Part shown: one piece after another, positions 1 through 12,615 of the stretch
How the letters are laid out: every line of letters begins with the position of its first letter
Numbering within the stretch: position 1 is the first letter of the stretch
Source: Sinohyriopsis cumingii
Taxonomy: Eukaryota > Mollusca > Bivalvia > Unionida > Unionidae
DNA: 64,000 bases
Reading direction: 5' to 3'
NCBI GenBank assembly: GCA_028554795.2
Contig: CM068842.1
Span: 56,069,360-56,133,359, forward strand
Notes under the pieces: model-generated
Database searches by the model: none
Told to the model about the DNA's origin: nothing
What the model saw: the letters and a program-made list of their open reading frames with translations, nothing else
Made by a program: the position numbers and the translations under genes

Positions 1-1690
1 ATTTTCTTTCCAAACAACATTCCTTGTACACCGCATTTAATATGTAAGGAAATTTTGATCAATGAAAATGTCATTCACGCCGAGTGGAGGCAGTACTTTA
101 ATAAATAAATACAAATTCAATTAAAAATATTATCAATTGAAATTTGTGTTCTAGTTCTATCTTTTAGTTCCTTTTAAGTGTAATTGTCATATATGCAATG
201 TGTCCTCTTGTAATTAAATGTAAATGCATCAATCTGCCATAACAGCTATGTCTTCAAGCATTTCTCTGAGAACCTAATTAATACTTCCGGAAGTATTTAT
301 TGTATTGGTGCACTGTATTAAAAGCTGGCCTCCTTTGTATTATCAAGTTAATTATGTCTTTTGAATCAAATAAAGGAGGTGGAATAAAAGAAAAGTTAAA
401 ATGCACGAAAATCCTACAAACTTAAAATCTAGCAGCTCCAGTCGTATGTCAGGTGAATTCTATTTGATCAATCGAACACTTATAAATGTTATTGTGTATG
501 TAACATAAACTACCTTAAATTAACTGATTCTTTCATAACTGATCAAAGATAACATGGCAGCCAAGCGAAATGAATACTTTGTAAAATAAAGAGCTTGATT
601 TCACAGATACGAACATTGTGGGCAAGCGAGTTTCAGAGAATTCTTGAACTGGCACATAGAGATATCCTCAAGGATGATAAGAAGTTTCATTATTACTTCC
701 AGTGAAATCCCGACATCAATATTGTACTAACTGAACAATACAAAAATTGAGTTTCGATGTAGACGATTGTCTCATGAAATAAATGTCTAGTGTTATTGAA
801 AAAAAGAAATCTTGTTTGATGGTGTATCAACAGGTAGTCTAGTTCCCTGCTTTTGGGACTTCCAATTTGGCAGGATAATATTAAATACCACTGCAGGAAC
901 CAGACTCATCAAGAAAACAAAAAGCAGGGATGTAATACACAGACTTTTTTGCATACACGTGATGGTTTTTAAACCAGTTGGAATGATCTTTCATGTTGGA
1001 CATTTTGAAAATAAATGTTATTTGAACAGAATAACAAACAACTTCATTAGAAAAAGCACGTTATTAAAAATTATTATCGATGTGATTGGAAAATGAGGAT
1101 TCAGTCAATAAACAGCCCTGTTCCCTAACGCCACCCCACCCTCACGATTTTCTCGATGTCAAGCGATTTTTTTCCATTTTTGGAGGTCTCTCTGTAACGC
1201 ACGCCTTGCTTATAGTGCAGTCTATGTTTGTGGACCCCATTGTGTGCGAGTTATCGAGGGAGAGGTGTAGATACTTCAGAGAAGTCAGCTGAGGACAGAT
1301 CAGATCTGCTAAATTTGATCAGATTTTCAACTTCAAATCAGGATGATTTTTTCATCAACCTGATTTTCAGCATGCAAAAGGACAAAAATGACAACTAATG
1401 AACAAATTTATTTTTCTATGTAAAGATTATATATGTGGCAATCCTACTGTATATTGGTGATAATGTATTGCTTACTGGATCTGGATTTCCTCTGCAGTCA
1501 GCCGGTATCTTCCTCAGAACAGAAAATGTCTTTTCAGTGTCTGTATTGGAATAGTACAACTCTAATGAGTCTATCAAGAAGTTTAAATTGTTCCTGCCTG
1601 TGGGTAAATTCAGGCTACTGATTTCCTGTCAGAACTTCTAAAGATTGGTGATATCTGAGTCAAGTTTGGGATTTTCAGTGATACTTCAGT
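1..1690. other. No gene or repeat recognised
   Basis: AT-rich sequence with only short chance open frames. A plus-strand stretch near 650-715 looks like an acceptor followed by about 22 codons and a stop, but nothing supports it. It probably belongs to the intron or 3' flank downstream of the last host exon seen at 3,354. Confidence 0.4.
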
Positions 1691-2645
1691 TCCTTAAATT
1701 TTGGCTGGGAGGTTCACCTGTATGATGTCATAAGCAATGCTCTGGAGAAAACCAAATATCAATACAACTTTCAAGAAAGCTGCTGTGGTGGTCATGTTCA
1801 ATGTCAGATTAGCACAATTTTCATTTAAGATGAACTAGACACTACAGGTAGCCTTCAGGTAAAAACACATGTTGATATGATTTTCCATTCAAGGGGAGTA
1901 CCAATAACAAGATTTTCAAGTGGCATCTGTGGTGACCATACTGGACACCAGAAATGCCCAATTTTCTTTTAGAACCAATCAGACATCATAAGAAGCCATT
2001 CAGTGAGACCCACCCACATGCTGATATGACCATCCATTTAGTGATAACAATATTTTTAAGCTGACCACTGGAGCAGTAATAGGGGATGTCTGAGTGGAAC
2101 CATTTTTATTTAGGACCAACTAGACATCATATAAATCTTCTGGTGAAAACTCCATGTTAATACAACATTCCCCCTAAGCAATAAAGAGTTTGTCAAAAAG
2201 GTAGCCATACTGGCTGTCTGGGCAGCACAATTTTCATTTGGTATCAGCAAGAGGTCACATGTCTTCTGGTGAAAATCCAATGCTGATTTGACTTCCCATT
2301 TACGAGAAGTAGCAATAATAATATTGTCATCCGATTGATACCATTTTCAATTAGGACCAACTCAACATCACAAGAACTTCATTGGAAACCCCATGTTGAC
2401 ATATCTGATATGGTCAACCCACTGATCCATTCAGGAGGAGTAGCAATAACTGTGGTGACCATATTATATGTCCAAGCAGCAGCATTTTATTTTAGGACTG
2501 GATGGACCCTGGGATGATTGTGTGTGTAAAGTTTCATGGCAATTGTCAGTAATAAAAGTAAGAAACTACCAACAGACAAATGGAGGAAAGACAACAGGCC
2601 ATCCCATAAGCTTGTCTGGTCTATATCATCACAGCTAAGAATGAG
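1690..2645 (+). repeat. R1 dispersed repeat, ~130-bp degenerate core units plus tail
   Basis: Diverged head-to-tail units share words such as 'gaccaactagacatcat', 'gaaaaccccatgttgatatg', 'ccattcaggaggagtagcaa' and 'tttcatttaggaccaact'. The end carries the common tail 'gggatgattgtgtgtgtaaa' followed by 'ggccatcccataagc' and 'ggtctat'. The same units and tail recur at least eight times in the window. Tandem core plus unique tail resembles non-autonomous elements of the molluscan pearl/Helitron-derived kind, but that family assignment is inference. Confidence 0.7.
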
Positions 2646-2890
2646 ATATGTCCATTCAAAAATTTATGATGCATATTTGTGAAGAAAAAGAGATTTGGGA
2701 TGTTTTCAGACAAAATAACCTTTTTTTATACCAAGATAATAAAAAGTGAACATGAGATCCTCGCCCTTTTTGTCAAGCCTGACTTTTATTCAACTAAAAT
2801 AGAAAATAAAACAGAAAAAAAACTTGTAAACACTAAGTTTAATCTCAAAATTTTTAACACTAATCTTAATCTAGAGTACATATGGAAATA

Positions 2891-3193
2891 CAGTCAGACT
2901 GATGTACAGTGAGATGGACATAAAGTCAGACTGATGTACAGTGAGATGGACATAAAGTCAGACTGATGTACAGTGAGATGGACATACAGACTGATGTACA
3001 GTGAGATGGACATATAGACTGATGCACAGTGAAGTGGACATAGACTGATGTACAGTGAGATGGACATACAGTCAGACTGATGAATAGTGAGATGGACATA
3101 GTCAGATTTATGTACAGTGAGATGAAAATAAAGTCAGACTGATGTACAGTGAGCTGGACATACAATCAGACTGATGTACAGTGAGATGGACAC
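2891..3193. repeat. Minisatellite, ~28-33-bp unit
   Basis: About ten copies of a unit built on 'cagactgatgtacagtgaga' followed by 'tggacata', with small length changes between copies. Short minus-strand frames reading through it are repeat artefacts. Confidence 0.9.
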
Positions 3194-3353
3194 AGGAATG
3201 GACATGCATGCCAAAGTGATCACTGTGCTAAAATTTTGACCAAGGTAGCTTGACAAAAATGAATCTTTGAATGTCATTAAGATACTTGTTATTACCCGAG
3301 TTTTGCTAATGAAGAATGAAAAACTGAACATCACTTCTGGTACTTGTATTTAC

Positions 3354-3432
3354 CTGAACTTTCATGTCTAAGAATTTCAAAGTCTTCATATCCATGTCTG
3401 TATTCTTTCTGCTCTGTTATTTGCCCTTTTAC
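3354..3432 (-). CDS. Host gene exon 12 (unrecognised protein)
   Basis: This 79-bp internal exon lies between 'ctgtccag' and 'GTAAAT' on the minus strand. It starts in phase 0, matching the end of exon 11, and ends one base into a codon. It encodes 26 residues beginning VKGQITEQKEYRHGY and ending EILRHESS, a charged segment. The 306-bp intron to exon 11 is the shortest in the chain. The next exon should begin with two codon-completing bases and was not found in the remaining 3.3 kb. The protein family is not recognised. Confidence 0.72.
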
Positions 3433-3738
3433 CTGGACAGAGAGAGGGGCAGAAGGATAAATAAAAATGTGAGAGTATGTGCTAAACAGTGTTTTATGGA
3501 CACTTCTTAGAAGATATAGTTTTTGGGAATTAAACAAATTTTAATTGTCAGTGAACTAATATGTATGGACATCTAAAGAGTGGATATTTTTCCACAGTCA
3601 AACAAAAACAATATATCTCCATCCTCTCTTGATCCATTATTCTTTCAAGTTTTCCTAAATTTGCTCCTTCTTCACTATTATAAGCTAACATAAATTACAG
3701 CAAGAGAATTTGACACAAATAAAAAAACAATCTAATAC

Positions 3739-3825
3739 CTTTGTGGCATCTGGCCGAGCTCTAAGTCTGGTCTGAGGTCGCTGAAAATCTTCCGGGAATG
3801 TGTCCTTCAGAGTCTTGATGAAGCC
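3739..3825 (-). CDS. Host gene exon 11 (unrecognised protein)
   Basis: This exon is 87 bp, exactly 29 codons, with acceptor 'gttcag' and donor 'GTATTAG'. It is phase 0 at both ends, so it joins exon 10 and exon 12 without a frame change. It encodes GFIKTLKDTFPEDFQRPQT followed by an Arg-rich RLRARPDATK. GC content and codon balance are clearly higher than in the flanking AT-rich intron. A loose likeness to one segment of the WASH-complex subunit WASHC4 was considered and not accepted, because the other exons do not match that protein. Confidence 0.85.
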
Positions 3826-4299
3826 CTGAACAAAGAAAACTAAATTAAATGTTGTTGAAATTAATTATAGGTAAATTTGTTTTAAAAACCCTTTTTATTT
3901 GGTACAGGTATGCATGAAGGTAGCTCTTTCATGATCTTTTGAAAGACATTTTTTTAAGTTAAGCTGAGAGGTGATGAATTTATCACACTGCATATTATAC
4001 AAGTTTAGACATTATGACAGTTATTGGAATGGTTCATATATTTTATGGCTACACATCTCTAGAAGGTAGGAACTATCTTCAGCAGTAACCACAGTCACAA
4101 CTGTTTTCAATGGCATGCACTAGCAACTAAAAAAAGAGACGTAGATGCTTAATTCTGTAATTCAGTTACAGGATGATGAATAATGTTTAAGACAGATCAT
4201 GTGACCATTCAAGCAGGGTTGAACACAGAAATATATGTGCATGTCTGGTGAGGGTTCCTCCAAATTTAAGCACCATTCCTTCCCAAAACCACTTCTAAC

Positions 4300-5870
4300 C
4301 AATATTATGAGTATGTTCTTTGCAGTGTTTTAACAAGAGTCTCTCTCTCAAAGGGACTGATGCTCTGTCTGAAAAGTATTTGCAGGAATTTCAAGACAAA
4401 ACCATTTCTTCTTTTTAACAGCTGAGTGCCAAAGCTATCTCTGATATTTTTGAGTAATACGATTTTCAAATTAGCATTTAAGGCCGTCATATTGGATGCA
4501 AGATTAATGTCATTTTTATTTAGAACAAACAAGACAGAAGAAGAAGACTTTTGGTGAAAATTCCATTTTGATATGACCATCCATTCATGAGAATTTGTGA
4601 CAAGATTTATAACCTTTCAGTGCTGCAGCCAAATTTTAGTTCCGGTCTGCATAATTTTCAATCAGGACCAACTAGATAGGCTAGCTGCCATAACAGACAC
4701 ACCTGATGTCAGATGGCACCATTTTCATTTAGTAACAACTAGACATCACACAAAGTTTTCTTGTGAAAACCTGATGTTGATATGACTTTTGATCTAGGAA
4801 GCACAGCAAGAAAATTTTCAAGATGGCCATTGTGGTGGTTATACTGGATAACAGATCAGAACAATTTTGAAGACCAGATTAACAGGAAAAAAATGTCTTT
4901 TAATGAAAAACCCATGTTGATATTGCACCATTCTGGTGGACAAGCAAAATGAGATTTTTAAAATGGCCACTGTGGTAGCCATACTGGATATCCAGGCAGC
5001 AACATTTTCATTTAGGACCAAGTAGACATCTTAAAAAGTCTTTTAGTGAAAACCGCATGCTGATATGACCATCCCTTCAGAAGGAGTAGCTATAAGAAGA
5101 TTTTTAAGATGGTCAATATGGCAGCCATATAGGACATCTGAAGGGAACCAGCCACATGCAGGACCAACAAGATATATGTTGATATGAATTTCCATTCACA
5201 AGAAAAAAGTGACAACAAGATTTCATTGATAGCCACTACAGAGGTTATACTTGAAGTCCAAATGGAAAATTTTTCATTTAGGTCCAATTAGACATCATGA
5301 AAAAGTCTTCTAGTGAAAGCCTATGTCAATATAACTTTCCATTCAGGAGAAGAAAGAATAACAAGATTTTCAAGATGGCTGCCATGGTGGCCATATTAGG
5401 TATCAGATCAACACCCTTTTTATTTAGGCAAAGCTAGAGACCATAAAAAGTCTTATAGCAAAAACGACATGTTAACATGACCATCCATTCAGGAGGTCTA
5501 GCAAGAATATAGTCAAGAGAGTTGCTTGGAGGCCATATTGGATATCTCAGCAGCCACATTTTTATTTAAGACTGACTATGGACCAACTAGACCTTAGGGT
5601 GAATGTGTATATAAAGCTTTATCTTGGTATTCAGGAGGAGTAGCAATAACAATTCTTTTTTCAAGATGGCCACTGTGGTGGCCATATTGGATTTGCAAAC
5701 AGCATCATTTTCATTTAGGACCAACTGGACCATGGGATGAATGTGTGTGTGAAGTTTAATGGCAATCCTCTAAGTATTTTAGAAGGAATATTAATAACAA
5801 ACTTGTGCTAAAAGATAGATAAAAAGCCAAGCCATAAACTCCTATGGTCTATAACTAGTAGTCCTAAACA
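4300..5870 (+). repeat. R1 dispersed repeat, long copy with head, core and tail
   Basis: The head 'tttttaacagctgagtgcc' followed by 'atctctgatatttttgagtaa' opens the copy. About ten degenerate ~130-bp core units follow, with 'caagatggccactgtggtgg' and 'cattttcatttaggaccaa' as landmarks. The tail 'gggatgaatgtgtgtgtgaa' and 'agccataaactcctatggtc' closes it. The same head recurs near 12,930 and 49,675, which shows the copy is modular. Confidence 0.75.
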
Positions 5871-6648
5871 AGAGAGTCAAGTGTGTATGCAACAACTCAT
5901 TTGGCTGACATCTGCCAAATAGAAAAGTGCAAGAGCAGATGGCCAAGTATCCCAAGTTAGTACAATCAGTAAGGGGACTTTATCCTCTCCATATTCACTC
6001 TGCAATAATGCTCTGCAGTGGTGATATAAATACCTACAAATCACCACCACACCTTGGCAGACACACCAATGGCATCTCCCTGTTCAGGGACTGGTTGACA
6101 TTACTGACTGAAATTTGAACAGCCAATGAATAAAAGCCACCCATGGAAAGACTGAAATGTCAAGAGTGATTTACAATTGAATATCATTTAAGAGTCAGTC
6201 ATCTTTATTTGAGTTATATATTTAGACAATAAAAAAAGAATAATTTATAAAGTTTGTATGTTCAGCAGATGTACACATATCTTCAAAAAGTGTACTTGTC
6301 AACCAACATGTATCTAGGATGATATTTTGCAACCATTTGTGATAAAAAAAAATTGCTACAATGATAATTAATACAAAATAGTACAGTTCAAATTAAAGAT
6401 AAAATTTGTTTAATAATGCTTTCTTTTTTCTGTAACAATAATATCTCAAAGATATATGTATGTAATGCCCTGCATATTCACACAGATCTTTTATTAAAGA
6501 AAGAATGCATCTTCTTTTCTTCACAAAATATAGACATTCAGTATAAGAATGAATTTGACTTCATCATCATCTTTATATTTCCAGAGCAACACAAGGTCAG
6601 TTGGCTTCTAGCAATTATTTTTGGTTTTGTATATTGATGCAACAACTG

Positions 6649-6696
<48 letters not shown>

Positions 6697-7700
6697 TTTA
6701 TTAAGTTTTAATTACCTTCAATAAAGCTGTGATTGTATGTCAGAAGAAACCATACATTATGTTAATGAGAATTCATGCATAAGGGTAACTCAATGAACTT
6801 GTGCGATTTTAATTCACTTCAGTCAGAAGTGACTGTGATTTTTATTAACAAAGTTTATCGATCTTTTCACTACTTGGAGTACCATATCATTGATATTTTA
6901 TATGATCATTAAAAAAGGTAGCTGGGCACTCAGAAATAAGACAAGAAAGATAATGACTGCTATTACAGGAGACAAGAAAAGCAAATTGTTCCCACATGAC
7001 ATAACAATGTAGATAATAATGTAGATGAATCAGTGCCTCTCTCTTTCTCTGAACCTCTCAAGAGCATGGTTGCAGGGGTCATAAAAAAATAAACCATGCC
7101 CATTTTATTGATACCATGTCCACTCCATGGTGATCATTGGATGTAACTTTGTGAGAAAGTGTTGTGTGCAGAGCTATTCTCTGTGAGAAGCCATAGTAAC
7201 TCAATCAGGATGAACAGAGATATGGTGGAACATTTTTTTAAATCCTCTCCATTCTCTCTCCACTAGAACAGCTATGCATGGAGAAGTGAGCAGTACTGCA
7301 GATTGCTTTCTGTTAATATTTCATAAAAAAATGTGTTAATTGGTCCTAAAAGAGGTTGGTTTTTATTTTAGTTATCTTTAGCCATATTTTGTGGCAAATC
7401 AGCGTTATTGAATAAAACTCGAAAAAATGTTTAAATCTGTATGCAATATTCAAATTTGATTTTTGCAAAGTCATATACATGGCACTCATACTGGGGCACT
7501 TTTTCTTTTAACAAATTTACCCCAACATAATTACATTTTAGCTGGATGACCATATCCACCCTGCAAAAAGATATACCTGAACTTGCCCACCAATAAGAAA
7601 ATTGAAACTTGTAACAAACAACACAGAACAAACAAACATAATTTGAGTGCTGCTTTCCTCTTCAGCTGCATTTTTGTCTTCTTTTGCAAGAGCCTTGTAC
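5871..7700. other. Intronic sequence without recognised features except one microsatellite
   Basis: No exon with matching splice signals and phase was seen, and no repeat shared with the rest of the window. The (TA)n tract at 6,651-6,694 is listed separately. Confidence 0.4.
6651..6694. repeat. (TA)n microsatellite
   Basis: Uninterrupted TA dinucleotides, about 22 repeats. Confidence 0.98.
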
Positions 7701-7724
7701 ATGACTTGAGATTCACATTTCAAA

Positions 7725-7904
7725 AGACGGGGTATGCAGTAGGTGGTTTGTTATGGTGCATAACGTGCCAGCAGATCTGGGTCTATGTTGTTTGTTTTAC
7801 TGATTCCTCCTAAACAAACTGCACAGACCTACATCTGCCAGTACATTATGTATTGACCGAAATGGGTCTGTGCAGCCTGCAGTTGGACTCTACTTATAAG
7901 CAAG
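7725..7904. repeat. R3 short repeat with inverted ends (MITE-like)
   Basis: This ~180-bp element has related copies at about 18,283-18,455 and 27,440-27,610. Shared words are 'cagcagatctgggtct' and 'gcagttggactctacttata'. In the 27.4 kb copy the two ends are inverted versions of each other. Here it directly abuts the left end of the pogo element. Confidence 0.65.
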
Positions 7905-8137
7905 TACCGTATTTCATGTTATTTTTCGTACACAAAAAAATAATTATTAATTTCAGTGTACAGAAAATTATATGTAAAATAATTATCATTTTGTGGTAAT
8001 GACCGTGTATGAAAAATAAAGGGATCATACCCGGACAAGGCATGCAGAACACATGACACTTGACAACCTGACGTACAAAACTTATATACAAATCCAGTCT
8101 CATTCTGCTCTCAAATCAAGAATCTGGTTGTTGTTAT

Positions 8138-8140
<3 letters not shown>

Positions 8141-8199
<59 letters not shown>
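8141..8199. repeat. (GA)n microsatellite inside the pogo element
   Basis: About 29 uninterrupted AG dinucleotides, located between the left inverted end and the transposase remnant. Confidence 0.98.
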
Positions 8200-8202
<3 letters not shown>

Positions 8203-8799
8203 ATCTTTATTGTTCAGTTACCTGTCAGTTGTTATTCCTTATGTAAACACTACAAGGGCACTATTATATTCCATTGGCAATTAAAACCTGAATAAATAAA
8301 TCATTTTGGTTGTAATTATGATCCATTGTCATTGTGCCACATGGCTATGCAGACATGCTAATTAAATATGCTTGACCTTTAGCTTGGTCTTTTCCAGTAA
8401 ATACTGCATTGAGGACCAGATTCACCTCTACAGATCAAATTAAGGAGGCTCTACATAGGGAAATGAGGCTACCATCGGGTATTGAAAATATATACGACAA
8501 GCCCATTAGCTCAAGAACAATATTAATCTACTGAAACTTGTTCTGAAGCCAGTTGAGAAAAAAAATGGCAAATGAATTTAAGAGAGAGCGAGATAGAGAG
8601 AATAACAAAGCAATGTGTATAAAAAATATTTTTGTATTTATAAACACAACATGTTATTTTCAAGGATATTATTTGTGATCCAACATTGGATGAATGCACA
8701 AAACAATGGCAAAAACATGATGCAATGAAACATTCATAATTTTCAAGAGTTTTACAAGTCTTCCAGCTCAAGACCCTCAAACATTCATTCTTCTCCAAT

Positions 8800-10370
8800 G
8801 GAGCTGCATTGTCACTCCTTATGTACTCTCTACCATTTATTACGTTTGAAAGGCCAGTAACTTTGAAGCTACTGATTATCATGTCCTTTTCTTCTTTAAT
8901 TCTTCAGTCAATCATCTGCTGCTTTGAAGGGACTGGAATTTTTTTGGTTGCCTCCTCACCAGCTTCCCTGGTTGCAATATTCTGGAAGCCTGGTCCTTCA
9001 TGTACGTTGACCATTCATTCTGCAGCAGTCCTTTGAAAGGCTTATTTAGATATACATCCAGTAGCTGCAGTTTACTTGTGCATTCACCGGACATTACTGC
9101 CATTGTTGTTCTGGATTTTTCAATGGAGTTTTTTTTACTCCATCAGTAAAATGGCCATGGAATGAATCCAACACTAGGAGAGAAGGTGCACACTTCGTGT
9201 GTACTTTCCAAACTTCAACAATATAATCCAACATTAGGTGTTCATCCATCCATGCTTTTTGTTGACCTTTCACTACAACTCCCTTTGGGATTTTTTGAAT
9301 TTTTAAGTTTCTTTTTCCCGAAAGATTATCATGGGTGGCAACAAGTCACCAGATGCCAGGCATGTCAATACACAAGTTAAATGGCACTTGTCACTGCCGG
9401 TACCTCTAATACGTACCTCTCTTGTTCCGACTTTATCAATTATCTTCCCTGGAACCAAGTCAAAATACACTGGCGTTTCATCCATATTTCCAATTAAATG
9501 TTCATCAAATTCCTCATCCTCCCACAGCCTTCTTGTATATCTGGTAAAGCAGTCTATTTTTTCCTCTTGATATCGAGGTAGTTTTTGAGATATTGAAGTT
9601 CTACATCTCAGTGCAAGTCCATTTCGCTTGAAAAATCCATCAACCCATCCTAATGAGCCCTGAAACTTTAGGTTTTACTCGTGAATAACTGCAGTAGTAT
9701 AATTTTGTAACATCTCAGTTGTTACAGGTACGTGATGGTCCTGCATACAGAGTAACCAAGATAAAATTTCCTGCTCCTTCTCTTGCGAATATGTCAAGGG
9801 TTGGCTGGCACCTGGGATAGATCCTTTCTTTGTCCTTTGAATATTTTTCGAGAAATCCATTTTTATCCAGCTTGATAAAGTACTTGGTGTAAGGTGGTAC
9901 TTTGCAGCTATGGGTCTAATTCCACATAGTTTTGCCTCCACAACAATTCTTATTTTATCGTTAATGTCCCATTTCTTATACTGTCCTCTTACTGGTGACT
10001 TTGCAGGAAACTGGCTTATATCCCTCATATCTTGGCTGTAGTCCAGCTTGTCTACTGCAAGCTCAGGAAATTTTTCAGCAACAATGGGCACCTTTTCAAT
10101 AGTATCTTTTGGTATGATGGTATTATCTGCTGCAACAATATCTCATCTGTGCAGTTCAGCATCATCTTTTACATTGGCAATCTTGGTAACTGAAGTAACA
10201 GACAGGTGATGTACTTCACCTTTGTCTTTTCTGGGCCATCCAGGTCCAATTTTCTGCCTTTCATTTGGTGGTTCAGTGCATTTAGGTGGTGGTGGGATAA
10301 AAGTCTCTCCCTTTGGCAGGGGTTTGAAGAAACCTAATAATGAAGACATGCCCAAGCACGAACAGACCAA
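8800..10370 (-). pseudogene. Decayed pogo/Tigger-like transposase
   Basis: From the 5' side, a segment at 10,091-9,675 carries a psq-type helix-turn-helix (KYHLTPSTLSSWIK) and the start of a CENP-B-like DNA-binding region. A DDE domain follows, with the first Asp in GNMDETPVYFD near 9,480. The second Asp is in LLVLDSFHGHF near 9,150, and the third in LQLLDVYLNKPFK near 9,050. A typical pogo C-terminus, MIISSFKVTGLSN, lies near 8,880. The frame is broken: a stop follows LHR near 10,140, another follows FREKET near 9,303, and frame changes occur near 9,100-9,300. It is not functional as it stands. The DDD triad fits pogo rather than classical mariner. Confidence 0.88.
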
Positions 10371-10924
10371 GATCTTTGAAGATATTAACTATACATAAAT
10401 TGAACTCCCGGAGTCAATGACTTTTGCATTCATGATTAAAACTAACTGGGTTTTTATAGTTTTTACTGCATTACAATATTTAAACAATAAGATTAATTGC
10501 CCAATGGTCTGTGGTCTTCGTGTCTTCCTGTACTGAGATATTATTTTTACTGGATAAATAAATTCAAATGGCTTTTGAACTCATTTTTAAATGCACGCGT
10601 TTCTTAGTTACACTGACTGACGTAATAAAGAGTGCTCATTAATGACATTGTCCAGTTGGCAATGAATAGCAGTATATATTGTAATGACAACAACAGAACA
10701 AATATATCAATCATTATATTTTCTCATTGATACAAATGTAGAAGAAGGGAAATAAAATTAATCTGAACAGATTCTCAGTTAACAAAACAGTTGTCCTGTT
10801 GGGGTACAAAAAATAACATGAAATACGGTATACACAGTAAGATTTATGGAGACACAACAAGGAATATGCTTTAAAATTAGATTAGTATGGACTAATACAA
10901 ATTCTAACTATTAAAAAAGTTTAC

Positions 10925-11017
10925 CTTTACTGTAGGACAATGAATCAAACTATCTTCAGCTAATTCCATTGCCAGAGGAACCATATACAGATTCATGTTT
11001 TTCAAGGTATGCAGGGT
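10925..11017 (-). CDS. Host gene exon 10 (unrecognised protein)
   Basis: This exon is 93 bp, exactly 31 codons, with acceptor 'tacttttag' and donor 'GTAAAC'-like. It is phase 0 at both ends. It encodes TLHTLKNMNLYMVPLAMELA then EDSLIHCPTVK, a Leu/Met-rich segment that looks helical. The other two frames contain stops, so the frame is fixed. It joins exon 9 upstream and exon 11 downstream in phase. The exon sits only about 95 bp beyond the right end of the pogo element. Confidence 0.85.
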
Positions 11018-11059
11018 CTAAAAGTAGAAAATGCTGTAACAAGAGCTTGATAATTTAAA

Positions 11060-11200
11060 TAAACAATGATATACAGTCTACAGCACACTTGGTTGCCTGC
11101 TGTAACAAGATCTTAGTATAGATACTAAAAGATAGCAAAAAAACGATACAGTCTAGTGTCACTTTGTTGCCTTCTGTAACAAGAGTTTTATATAAATACC
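11060..11200. repeat. ~62-bp tandem repeat, first short array
   Basis: Two units carry 'atacagtctactgtcactct'-like and 'gttgccttctgtaacaagag'-like words, the same unit that fills 11.74-12.62 kb and 13.77-14.05 kb. Confidence 0.85.
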
Positions 11201-11930
11201 ATAAATTAGCAAACATAACATGCAGGTTATCAAAGTTTCTTCTTACCATGCCCCTTTCCCCCTCTGGGATATATATGTCCACACTGATTTTTACCTGTAT
11301 TACCATGTTGTAGTAATATTTTAAAAGACACATTTCCTATTTTATATGCTCCCAGTTTAAAATAGCAAACAAGTCCAATATTGATTATATAAGTTATGTT
11401 TAACATTTTAGCTAAAATTTTTGAAGTTAAAGGCAACAGAATAACAAGATCAACATAATAAAATCAGCATCTTCAATTTAATAACTAACTCATTTTTGAA
11501 GAGCAGCAATGTTGTTGTGTTTACTAAAATCTTAAACTACCATCGATGAAAATGATTCGTTGTTGTTATCATAATTGGATTCAGAGCTACTGTAAAATGA
11601 AAGGAGCCAACACAGACTTTGGTCATTTATACTTTTTTATGAAGAACCTGTGGATTCTATCTTTTTACACACAATATGAAAACTGCAGGTATACATGAGG
11701 GCATGTTCTACTTGGATGCATGTTATATTTTCTAATTTATAGTAGTAAACAATGATACACAGTCTACTGTCACTCTGTTGCCTTCTGTAACAAAAACTTT
11801 ATATAAATAGTAAATAACAATACACAGTCTACTGTCATTGTGTTGCATGTTGTAAAAAGATCTTAATAGATATAGTGAGTAATGAATGATACACAGTCTA
11901 CTGCCTGCTGTAACAGAAACATTATATAGA
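11105..11930. repeat. Duplicated block, copy 1
   Basis: About 820 bp here align almost collinearly with 13,104-13,915. They share 'ccctttccccctctgggata', 'tattgattatataagttatg' and 'gagccaacacagactttggt'. The copies are offset by about 2.0 kb. Both ends lie in the ~62-bp repeat, so unequal exchange between arrays is the simplest origin. Confidence 0.88.
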
Positions 11931-12615
11931 TAGTAAAAAAATAATACACCGTCCACTGTCCCTCTATTGCCCGCTGTAACAGAAGCATTGTAAAGATAGT
12001 GAAAAATTATACACAGTCAACTGTAACTCTGCTGCCTGCTGTAACAGGAGCTATATATAGATAGTAAAAAATTATACACAGTCAACTGTCACTCTGTTGC
12101 CTTCTGTAACAGGAGCTTTATATTGAGAGTAAAAAATGATACACAATCTACTGTCACTCTGTTGCCTGCTGTAACAGGAGCTTTATATTGAGAGTAAAAA
12201 ATGATACACAATCTAATTCACTCTGTTGCCTGCTGTAACAAGAGCTTTAAATAGATAGAAGAAAAAATTACAGTCTGTTGTCACTCTGTTGCCTGCTGTA
12301 ACATGATTTTTATACAAATAATAAAAAAGATACACAGTCTAATTTAACACTGCTGCCTGTTGTAACAGGAGATTTAAACAAATAGTAAAAATTATACACA
12401 GTCTACTGTCACTCTACTGTCTGCTATAACAGAACTTTATATATATATAGCAAAAAAGATGCACAGTCTACTGTCACTCTGCTGTCTGCTGTAACAGAAC
12501 TTTATATATATATAGCAAAAAAGATGCACAGTCTACTGTCACTCTGCTGTCTGCTATAACAGAACTTTATATATATATATATAGCAAAAAAGATACACAG
12601 TCTACTGTCACTCTT
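11740..12615. repeat. ~62-bp tandem repeat, main array
   Basis: About 14 units based on 'gatacacagtctactgtcac' and 'ctgttgcctgctgtaacagg' with an AT-rich linker. Late units differ by having 'tatatatatagcaaaaaaga' linkers. Short open frames in it are artefacts. Confidence 0.92.

Larger units (their letters stand above)
7907..10828 (-). mobile_element. Pogo-type (Tc1/mariner superfamily) DNA transposon, full length but decayed
   Basis: The left end CCGTATTTCATGTTATTTTT at 7,907 is repeated inverted at the right end, finishing at 10,828. With the next few bases the inverted repeat is about 25 bp with one mismatch. Both ends are flanked by TA (7,905-7,906 and 10,829-10,830), the Tc1/mariner target duplication. 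The 2.92-kb interior holds a minus-strand transposase reading HTH, DDE and C-terminal parts in the right order. Matching TIR, TA and transposase make the boundaries firm. A (GA)n tract at 8,141-8,199 lies inside. Confidence 0.9.

Noticed and set aside
540-715. Plus-strand short coding-like pieces (MAAKRNEYFVK; RILELAHRDILKDDKKFH) with an acceptor-like tttcag and a later AATAAA
   Set aside because: Too short, on the opposite strand to the host gene, with no connecting exon or recognisable family. Could be an old retrocopy fragment but cannot be supported.
2891-3193. CRISPR-like array
   Set aside because: Repeats are contiguous with no unique spacers and the context is eukaryotic. It is a minisatellite.
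3739-3825. Possible WASHC4 (SWIP) homology of exon 11
   Set aside because: Only a loose pattern (F-K-x-L-x-D-x-F-x-P-x-F-x-R-P) is shared. None of the other exons resembles the WASH complex subunits I recall.
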